From Datura wrightii (lineage: Eukaryota; Streptophyta; Magnoliopsida; Solanales; Solanaceae), in contig JASDFA010000001.1 in the NCBI GenBank assembly GCA_035772735.1, positions 60,217,001 through 60,281,000 on the forward strand: a stretch of 64,000 bases of DNA, given 5' to 3'. Below, one piece after another: positions 56,454-64,000 of this stretch. The translations under genes were made by a program, and so were the position numbers. Each line of letters starts with the position of its first letter. The stretch's first letter is position 1. Under the pieces are notes generated by a model that had not been told where the DNA came from, did not search any database, and was given only the letters and a program-made list of their open reading frames with translations.

Positions 56454-57027
56454 GTGGTCACGGATATTTTACGTCTCTTCCATGTAGATGTGTATGCCCT
56501 ACTAGATCTAGGAGCCACACTATCATTTGTGACTCCCTATGTAGCTGTCCACTTTGAAGTCAGTCCAGAAGTCCTCTTAGAACCATTCTCAGTCTCTACC
56601 CTTGTTGGTGAGTCAGTTAGAGCCAGTCGGGTGTATAGAAACTGCCTAGTATCAGTATTGAGTAAATTCATTCTAGCTGATCTAGTAGAGTTAGACATGG
56701 TCGATTTCTATCTCATTCTTGGCATGGATTGACTACACTCTGGTTATGCCTCAGTCGACTGCAGAACTAGAGTCGTCAGATTTCAGTTTCCAAATGAGCC
56801 AGTTCTAGAGTGGATGGGTAGTAGTTCCGTGCCTAAGGGTCGGTTTATTTCCTACCTTAAGGCAATGAAACTCATTTCTAAAGGGTGCATCTATCACCTA
56901 GTTTGGGTCAAAGATTCCAACACCGAGACGCCAACTATCTAGTCAGTTCCGTTGTCAGCGAATTCCCTAACGTATTTCTCCAAGATCTTCCCAGAGTCCC
57001 TCTTGAGCGGGAAATAGACTTCGGCGT
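56454..57027 (+). pseudogene. pro: Tek3 protease and start of RT linker
   Basis: Protease 56454-56732: LFHVDVYALLDLGATLSF, TPYVAVHFE, PFSVSTLVGE and LVELDMVDFYLILGMD, then a stop where Trp is usual. Continues out of frame through RFQFPNEPVLEW and FISYLKAMKLISKGCIYHLV to DLPRVPLEREIDFGVD, the segment just before RT. Ath4 begins there at 57028. Confidence 0.87.
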
Positions 57028-58559
57028 TGATCTTGGGCATAATTACATGCCCAAGTACTATTTTATATCTTAATTGTAGTCATGTTTGTTAGTGTATATG
57101 ATTGCATTCTCATGTATTTATGTTTAATTGTGTGCCGGAACTAACCAACATGATTAGCCATTATTTTGTAGGTGTAATATGCTAAGGAGAGGTTAAAATT
57201 GATGTTTAAGGAAAAATAGAGAAGCATGGAAGTGATAGCACTTGAAGGCAACTTGACATGCCAAAAGGAAGGCTGGTCGCGCCAGGCAGCGTGCCACGCC
57301 CCAAGTTGCGCGCGCGCGAGATGCTCACAGGCGATGCCCTGCTTGATGGCAACATGCCACGGCAGGCGCAAGGTGCGACCAGCAGCATGACACACCGGGC
57401 GACGCACAAGTGCCTCGAACAAGACATGCCGAGAAGCCCCAAACCAGTGGCTGTACGAGATGCCTCCGTGCCACGGAGCTGATGCTGTGCGATAGGCAGC
57501 GTGGCACGGGGCTATTCCATGTCTGGGCAAAATTTGCAAAATTTCATCAAGTATAAATTAAACACTTAGTTCCTAAATTCATTATCACAAAATATTTTCG
57601 GAGAAATAGAAAGGAGCGAAGGGACAACAAAGGAAACTCTACCTAAGGTTCATAAACTTTCATTCTCTTTTACCATTCTTGTAAGTACTTTACTTTAAAC
57701 ATGTTTTTGAGTAATTGTATGAACTTGAGTGGCTAAAACCCTTCTTTTATGGTTGAGGCCACATGATATGAATATAATTTCTTGAATTCATCTTTGGTTT
57801 GAGTTTTCATTGTTGTTTTGTCTTGCATTCTTAATTATTGTTGTTTTTATGTTTGATCACCATGAAAACAAACGTGTTAAGCTTAGGCAAAATCTCAAAA
57901 GAGTAACCCTAGGTTAGAACAAAAGAATGCAGGGAGTAGGTTCTTTTCTTTACGATAGGATTCGCTGTTAGGATAGAAATTATACCTAATTTGCCTTGCT
58001 TGGTTAATTAAACGGGACGATAGCTAGATACCGACTTAGAATTGTCACATCACCGCTCATAGAAGTAGTTGTGAAGCTAAGTTAAGTTAAATGATTAGAG
58101 GTATGAAGTCCATAATCAAGGGAATAAATCCCGTAAACCACATCTATATTGTTAAATTGCTCACGAATTAGGAAGTTACATCCCCGCTCGACGATGTAGG
58201 TGTGAGACTAGTTTGTTGTGTTTAGAGGCTCGAAAGACCATGAACACTGCATATTAACTCTGTGAGACAACAACTGAATTTCATATACTTGAACCATCAT
58301 GAATTGTAGCATTTCATGATTGTCAGGCCTTAACACTAGATGCTTCTTATTATTGTTTTTTGAGTATTTTGTGATCATCACTAGATTTAGTTTAAAAAAC
58401 TAAAATCTTACAGCCAACACTTGTGAAAGTTAAATTTAGCAATTGAACTTGAATATTTTCTAAAATAGTTCAGTCCCTGTGGGTTTGACATCCGGATCTT
58501 CAGAGTCACTTTACTACTTGTATGACAGCGTACGCTTGCGCTTATGCTAGGGCGCAACA
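57028..58559 (+). repeat. Ath4 5' LTR
   Basis: 1532 bp from TGATCTTGGGC to GCGCAACA. The GC-rich U3 array (57258-57510) includes CTCCGTGCCACGGAG at 57464-57478 and GGCAGCGTGCCACG / GGCAGCGTGGCACG. The rest is AT-rich. It matches solo LTR C in reverse. Confidence 0.88.
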
Positions 58560-58565
58560 AATTTT

Positions 58566-58583
58566 TGGCGCCGTTGCCGGGGA
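58566..58583 (+). other. Ath4 primer binding site, tRNA-Asp
   Basis: TGGCGCCGTTGCCGGGGA, the full complement of the plant tRNA-Asp 3' end as I recall it. Confidence 0.92.
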
Positions 58584-58865
58584 CTGGCAGCGTTTAGTGA
58601 ATTTTTTGTTTTTGTGTGAATTTAATTTTTCTTAAGTGTTGAAAAACTTGGTCTTAGTCTGTTCTATTGCAGGTAACAGGTTGTCCTTGCAGAACTGACA
58701 AGGAATAGAGAGCTAGTGGAACCTTTGTTGGAGCCTAAACGTCAATTACATTTGCTCCGGAGAGAAGCTCTAGAGCGGAAGTTGAGAAAGATGTCGAAAA
58801 AGCTCAAGGATCCAAGGACACCCTCCCAGTACAAATTGGTGAAGGGGATATTATAAGGGATTTGT
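58584..58865 (+). pseudogene. gag: Ath4 gag remnant
   Basis: Only the start and end of ORF1 survive: RNRELVEPLLEPKRQLHLLR-like sequence (58700-58760), then a K-R-rich piece leading to protease. The capsid core and zinc knuckle are deleted. Confidence 0.6.
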
Positions 58866-59357
58866 GTGACTTGGGGGGAAGTAGTGAATTTATTGCCACT
58901 ATCTCTATTTAACACCTTGGGATTAGGAAAGCCGAGGCCCACAAGAGTAATGCTGCAGCTGGCAGACAAGTTAACAGTGGCACCGAAGGAAATAATCGAG
59001 GACCTTCTCATCAAAGTAGGTAAATTCATTATACCTGTTGACTTCATCATTCTTAATTTTAAAATTGATGACAAGGTACCCCTGCTCCTCGGACGGCCAT
59101 TCTTGGCAACTAGAGGAGCTATCATTAATGTGAGAGCAGGTACCCTCAAAATGAGAGTTAATGATGAAGAAGAGCTCTTTAGAGTCTATCAGGAGATTAA
59201 CCCACCCACACACTACATGGATATTTGTAAGATCAGTGTACTCTCAGATGCTAAGTGTGGGGTGGTAGATTTCATGGGTCTACTATGGCAGGACATGTTG
59301 ACACTTCAGCCCGAGTCTGATAGAGGGCGAAAATTGAAGAAGAAGATGGAAGAATAG
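58866..59357 (+). pseudogene. pro: Ath4 protease and ORF1 C-terminus
   Basis: The longest open Athila frame in the window, 163 codons. CDLG of the active-site loop is just upstream and in frame (58862-58875), but the following Ala is Glu (LGEVVN). Then LPLSLFNTLGLGKPRPTRVM, LQLADKLTVAPKEIIEDLLI, VDFIILNFKIDDKVPLLLGR, PFLATRGAIINV and a tail (EELFRVYQ, HYMDI, DAKCGVVDF) ending in KKKMEE. The tail aligns in order with the Ath2 ORF1 end. A stop and about 100 nt later comes the 42-nt motif. No RT. Confidence 0.83.
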
Positions 59358-59459
59358 AGGGACAGGGTAGAGGTTGTTCCCTCTAAAATAAAAACAGGAG
59401 GAGATGGTTCCCGAGAGGGAACACCTGTTTGAGGATATCCTGAAAAGGATAGTCCACGT

Positions 59460-59502
59460 TGTGCCACGACGTAAAATAAGGCGCTGCTTGAGAGGCAACC
59501 CA
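59460..59502 (+). other. Conserved 42-nt motif, copy 5
   Basis: TGTGCCACGACGTAAAATAA…GAGAGGCAACCCA, the copy closest to a consensus. Confidence 0.8.
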
Positions 59503-59773
59503 AGAGTACCGCAGCTACACTTTCTTTTCAGTTTGTTTGTAATTCTATTTATTTTTCACTTGTTGTTGTTTGTTTTGTTTGTTAAGCACAAATTCAGGGG
59601 AAGTCTAAGTACCCACAGAAGGAAAAACTAAGGAGCATGACAAAAGATGAGTGTGGGGTTTTTAACTCACATGTTTAAAAATGCAGAAAAATATGTTGTT
59701 ATCTAGGCCTAGAGGCCTTAGGAAGTATTTTTCACACTTGTGTTAATTTAGTTTGATGCTTTGGGGACACAAC
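59503..59773 (+). other. Ath4 region after the motif
   Basis: T-rich, then AGTGTGGGGT at about 59651. No gene seen. Cut by Tek4. Confidence 0.45.
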
Positions 59774-61665
59774 TATCACGCCCCGCCTTGGGAGGCATGA
59801 CTGGCACCTGGTGCCCTACTAGGACCTGGACTGCTGGACTAGCTGAGCCTAAGCACTTCTGGTGCCAGGCTGGCTCTAACTCTGGATTCAAGAAAACGAC
59901 AGGCTATATAACGACTGTAAATACAGCCTCCGACCGACTAGGCCTATAGCCACCTGTAAGAAAACAACAGCTACCCAAAACAACTAAATTAATAAGGAAC
60001 CTATGCGGGCTGACAAGGCCACCACGCTGTCTAGTTATTTATGAATCAAGAAAACAAGTGCTAAACTGCTACATGACCAAGAAGATCACCACTACCAACT
60101 GAATAAGGCCCCACATGGCCATCATAAACAAACTGGAACATACACGCTGCCTCACACGACCGGTACAGCAAACCACAGGGAACATATGATCTATAAACCT
60201 CTAAGAATACTGATAAGATAGTTGGGACAGGGCCCTGACCTACCCATACTGTACAACAAAAGAAAACGAATAAACCTCTAGCTGTCTAGCTTCGGATGAC
60301 AGGAGCTGATGACTCTGTGTGCTGGCTGGAATTACGAGGGATCGACTCCTCGTCTATGAGTACCTGCAGGCAAGTAATGCAGCGCCCCCAAACGGGCGTC
60401 AGTACCACTGGTATCGAGTATGCAAAGCAAAAACCAAACATATCTGAAGATAAGCAGAAATACTGATAGTTACTGAAATGACAGAGGATAACTAAGACTG
60501 TCTGGAATAGCAGCATCTGTACTGAGCTTAACTGTACTGAAAAGAAGATAAGAATCATACCTGTCGATGCGGCGTCCTGCTATTTATCAATTTAATAAGT
60601 AACATATATATATATAGCATACAAGAACCTATACCAGCCCCCATAAGCCGGAAGGTGCCAATCAACATGCAATCTACATACCCCGACCCGGGTCGCCATC
60701 CAAAAATAAATTCACTCCACTCACCTAATAACTACGAGCACCCCGCCGGCCCCCTGGGTATGCAGCTTGGGCTCTCTAGGCCCCTGACAATAACTGTATC
60801 TGAGTCCGTTAGACTCTTGTAACTGTAATCTAAGATCCATATCTGTTATATGTAATCTGTGCCCTGGGCGCAAGCGCTCAACAGGGTATGCTATAATGCT
60901 GATCAGCCTGCTATGGAGAATACTGCATCCCATCTTCGTCCTACTGCGGACGGCATGCCACTCCTTGGAGTGACGTATCCTCACCCTCTGGCGGGCAAGT
61001 CGACACAGCTATTAACCCTGAGGCGGCAAGGAAGCTCTAGGGGTGCCCACATAAAACAATTAGGTCTCTACAAACAACAATAATAACATATAACATGTAT
61101 GATAAATCTGATAATACTATTCATGATCTGATATTCTATTCTGAATCTCTAGCTGAATTACACTGAATCTGATACTGAGTCTGAAATAATATCTCGCTGT
61201 TTGATACTGATTTACTAACTTTTATTGTGAATACGACATAATAATACAAAACATATTTACTGAATTCACACTGAGCTTAATACTCGACTTCTGGAACGTT
61301 CTTTTGGAATTTACTCTATTTTACTATGCTAGAATTACTAACTTGCGGAAGAAACTAGCTTTACATACCTCAGTTACTGACTTCTTGTCTAACTAGCGTA
61401 ACTGGGCCAATATCCAGCTATTTCTTCCAACTGCGTTCATACTTATAGCAATTAGGACTAAATTCATCAATATTCCGAAAGAAAATGCTACTTTGAATAT
61501 ATATATAGCCCAAACTTGACTTATCGAAAACCAGCCAAAAGCTCACTATTTCCCGGAAGTCCAGAAGAGAGAAATATTCACTTTAATGCTGGGAGTATAT
61601 TGACACTAATTTGGAGCAATTTCACTTACCTTCGCTTGGCGGGTCTGTTCGGGTGGTTTTGGGTT
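59774..61665 (-). repeat. Tek4 3' LTR, first part
   Basis: Minus-strand Del/Tekay-like LTR whose outer end reads TATCACGCCCCG on the plus strand (expected TGTCACG). It has a TATA-like run at 60604-60616 and a U5-type hairpin at 60217-60244. It is interrupted by solo LTR D and resumes at 63077. The inner boundary with pol sequence is at 63525, so this is the 3' LTR of an element extending to the right. Confidence 0.7.
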
Positions 61666-63076
61666 ATATAAAATGACACGCAAGTGCACGTGGTCGAACA
61701 AGTAGTAAGTGGCTTTAGTAAGCCAACTATCAATCCCACAGAGACTTGGATGAAGTGCAAATTTCTCAAATGTACTATATTTTACTTCTAAAAATGCAGA
61801 CAACAGCGTAGCCAAAATGTTAATAGTTTGTTTTATAAATTTTATACTAAAACTAAGAACAATTATCTACTTTGAATCTGAACTATGAATGAAAGCATGC
61901 TGAGGTTAAACGATCATGTAATGAAACTAATTATCATCATACTTTGGTTAATCTTTTCCTCCAGTTGCTAGCCAAGAACATTTGCCAAGAGATTAAAACT
62001 CTCGTATTCAACCTCACTTAAGAATCATGAACCATCCGTCTACATTTCTGTGATCAAATGCAATTCATGTCCTAGCCATACAATTCCGGTTCCTAAATTG
62101 ACTAATACGACTTTCAGGTATATTTCTATCCTGAAAGCAAATCAAGACTCAATTTTCCCAAATCAAGTAAAGAACATATCCTATTAATTCACAACTTTCC
62201 AATTTCGTGCTCTCTCAAGTGAAACCGGACTTTTTAGATGCACATTAATGTAGGCCACACACTAATGCATTAAGAACAAGAATTAATAGAACAACATGGA
62301 AGAAAAGATGGAAAACCAAAGAATCAATGATCAAATTTCATTACAATTGTTCATAACCTCAGCAAGGAGAGGAATTAGCCACTCATTTGTGGATTAAACA
62401 TCATAAAATGAGTGTTAATCATACAAGCAATTGAATTAAAGAAGAAAGAAAGAGAGAAAAAACCCTGAACTTTTCGTCCCTCAACTTCCTGTAACCCACG
62501 TCCTTGCTCCACCAAGTCAGAATAATGAAAAATGAACCTAAGTGTGCTATTTATAGTAGTGGAATTTTTTCCCGGAATAACAAGCAACGTGTCACGGAGT
62601 GCATCGCGGAGCCCTGCCTCCGTGACACGCTACGGACGCGGAAGCTCTCTGGAAATCACCCGAACTTGGCCCCGGCAGCACCCTGCCGCGTTGGCAGCGT
62701 GTCACGCTGCTTGGGCAGCGCGTTGGCACCTCTTGGTCGTGCAGCCAACCTGCCGTGGCACGTTGCCAACTCGTAGGTGGGCTGTTGTGATCAGCCTGCC
62801 TGCCGTGGCACGTTGCCGACGTGCAGGTGGGCTGTTTTGTGCCTCCTCTTTGCCGACGTTCGCGTGTTAATTCCGTTTCCAAGCCTCTACTTCACCTACT
62901 CATGGATTAGTTACTCAAAAGTCATCAAAACCTACAAAACAAAGGCTAATCATGTTGGTTAGCACATATCTTCACTTCATATATAATTACATGAAAATGT
63001 ATACAATAACTTAGATAAACAAGACTAATTTAAGTCATAAAGCGTATCTCGGGCATGCTATTTTTGCACATGATCA
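61666..63076 (-). repeat. Solo LTR D (Athila type)
   Basis: Minus strand, start TGATCATGTGC at 63076, collinear with solo LTR C in its first 60 bp and in the AATCATGTTGGTTAG block. The far end near 61666 is less sure. Flanks GGGTT and GGGTC would be a 5-bp duplicate with one change. The GC-rich array (62586-62830) contains CTCCGTGACACGC at 62618. No internal region. Confidence 0.65.
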
Positions 63077-63525
63077 GGGTCACCGCTTCGCCGGGCGATT
63101 CTTGCTAAACTAAATCCGTAGGAGTGCTCCCTGCAGCTTTATACTTTGCTATCCAAAGTTAATTTGAGTTTGGACCGCGTTTGACGGCGTAATCGAAAGG
63201 AATTTTATGAAAACCCTTCGTCTTCCTTGTTTTCGGGTCGAGTTGCTGGAAATGAAATGAAAGAAATGAATTAAAACAAAGTGGAGATGCTTTTTATACT
63301 TGGGCCTGACCCACACCTCCGTGGCACGCTGTCCATCGCAGAGGTGTGCCCTCCGTGACACGCTGCCAACGCGGAGGGGGTCTGCCCGGCCTTCTCTTGC
63401 GTTACTCCGATGTGGCGCTTGTCCGGTCTTCCCCCAGGCCTTTTTCTAGCATGTATGGCACTTTAAAACTCTTAACCAACATGCGAATAGGCTATCTAAA
63501 TGTCAAGAATTTACGGGGTGTAACA
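63077..63525 (-). repeat. Tek4 3' LTR, remaining part
   Basis: Ends at 63525 with TGTTACACCCC on the minus strand. Contains CTCCGTGGCACGCT (63317) and CTCCGTGACACGCT (63351), the motif type of the Athila LTRs C, D and Ath4. Confidence 0.7.
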
Positions 63526-63543
63526 TTCTCCCCCCCTTAAGAA
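63526..63543 (-). other. Tek4 polypurine tract
   Basis: Complement of TTCTCCCCCCCTTAAG, followed by TTCATCCTCGAATG as at 717 and 6085. Confidence 0.85.
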
Positions 63544-63784
63544 AATTCATCCTCGAATGTTAACTTCTGCTCACAGGAATCTTAACTGGCTTTACTTATC
63601 CTGGAGAAATTTCAGCAGAGTTTCCCTCTGTAATATGAACTATCTCAAAAATCCTGAATGCAGAAAAGTCCAATACAGGTACTCCATATAATTCTATAGC
63701 ATTCATTTCATAATAACTGAAGTCAACATCTCACTTATAAACATGAATATAAAGCAACAGTAACAACGACACACCCCTGGCTGG
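63544..63784 (-). other. Tek4 3' untranslated region
   Basis: No gene seen between polypurine tract and chromodomain. Confidence 0.5.
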
Positions 63785-64000
63785 TTAATTCTGAAATTAT
63801 TGAGAATATCTGGCTTTCATATCTTCTTCTGTTTCCCAAGTCATTTCCTCTCGATTCCTGTTACGCCATAATACTTTGACCAAAGCCACATCTTTAGTTC
63901 TCAACCTTCGAATCTGCCGATATAGTATGGCTACTGGAACTTCTTTATAGGCCAACTCTTCTGTAACCTGAACATCTTGGATTAGAACGTTTCAGGAGGG
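63785..64000 (-). pseudogene. pol (integrase): Tek4 integrase C-terminus with chromodomain (partial)
   Basis: Reading leftward from the window edge: VTEELAYKEVPVAILYRQIR, RLRTKDVALVKVLWRN and then EEMTWETEEDMK before the sequence leaves the domain at about 63790. This is the chromodomain that closes Del/Tekay pol genes, and it looks better preserved here than at 6290-6480. The rest of pol is outside the window, so activity cannot be judged. Confidence 0.85.

Larger units (their letters stand above)
57028..59773 (+). mobile_element. Athila-like element Ath4, 3' part displaced
   Basis: 5' LTR, perfect tRNA-Asp primer site, short gag remnant, protease and the 42-nt motif, then cut at 59773 by Tek4. 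As in Ath2, protease runs into the motif without RT. The LTR is of the same family as solo LTR C. Confidence 0.82.

Noticed and set aside
62592..62882. Overlapping GC-rich open frames on both strands in LTR arrays (also 51254-51650 and 57141-57539)
   Set aside because: They are by-products of GC-rich LTR motif arrays with few stop codons; no domain, and frames are not kept between LTR copies.
1..64000. Host protein-coding or RNA genes
   Set aside because: No open frame resembles a host protein family, no plausible exon series was seen, and no tRNA or rRNA sequence was recognised.

Overview
The window is plant nuclear repeat DNA. It is almost entirely LTR retrotransposons of the Ty3/gypsy order, stacked inside one another, and no ordinary host gene is recognisable. 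The AT-rich background, chromodomain-bearing Del/Tekay-type elements (tRNA-iMet primer site) and Athila-type elements (tRNA-Asp primer site) point to a large repeat-rich angiosperm genome. I lean towards Solanaceae because similar LTRs come to mind, but nothing here proves it. Every coding region carries stops or frameshifts, so all are called as pseudogenes.

Left part (1-24841): rearranged minus-strand Del/Tekay LTR copies (1-2808) abut a gag remnant (2809-3684). That remnant shares one complete LTR (3896-6084) with a second minus-strand element, TekA (6085-10336). TekA's other LTR (10337-11267 and 18675-18714) is split by a complete non-autonomous element (11268-18674). This stack lies in the reverse transcriptase of a plus-strand Athila element, Ath1 (18715-24841), the only Athila copy here that retains RT, RNase H and integrase.

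Middle part (24842-45132): an old plus-strand Del/Tekay element, T2, is split by Ath1, by a complete Athila-like element Ath2 (25265-35105, TSD GTTGT), by solo LTR A (36596-39055) and by solo LTR B (40066-42332, TSD AGATC). Removing these insertions restores the T2 order protease, RT, RNase H, integrase, chromodomain, 3' LTR. T2 itself landed beside a copia-like primer site and LTR edge (45141 onward). An AT-rich stretch (45153-46957) has no assignable feature.

Right part (46958-64000): Athila-like Ath3 holds solo LTR C (50217-51717, TSD CTGTG) and is cut by Del/Tekay Tek3 (54084). Tek3 is cut by Athila-like Ath4 (57028), which is cut by minus-strand Tek4 (59774). Tek4's LTR holds solo LTR D. 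This gives five levels of nesting.

The most interesting signal concerns Ath2, Ath3 and Ath4. All three lack RT, RNase H and integrase. Ath2 and Ath4 have homologous gag-pro ends running into a conserved 42-nt motif, and Ath2 and Ath3 carry a second ORF with an acidic C-terminus. The leader of that ORF reuses motifs from the element's own LTR. This looks like a non-autonomous gag-pro-ORF2 family that may depend on an Athila such as Ath1. Other notable signals are CpG-rich palindromic arrays shared between LTRs of different lineages, a U5 hairpin with compensatory changes, and duplicated polypurine tracts.
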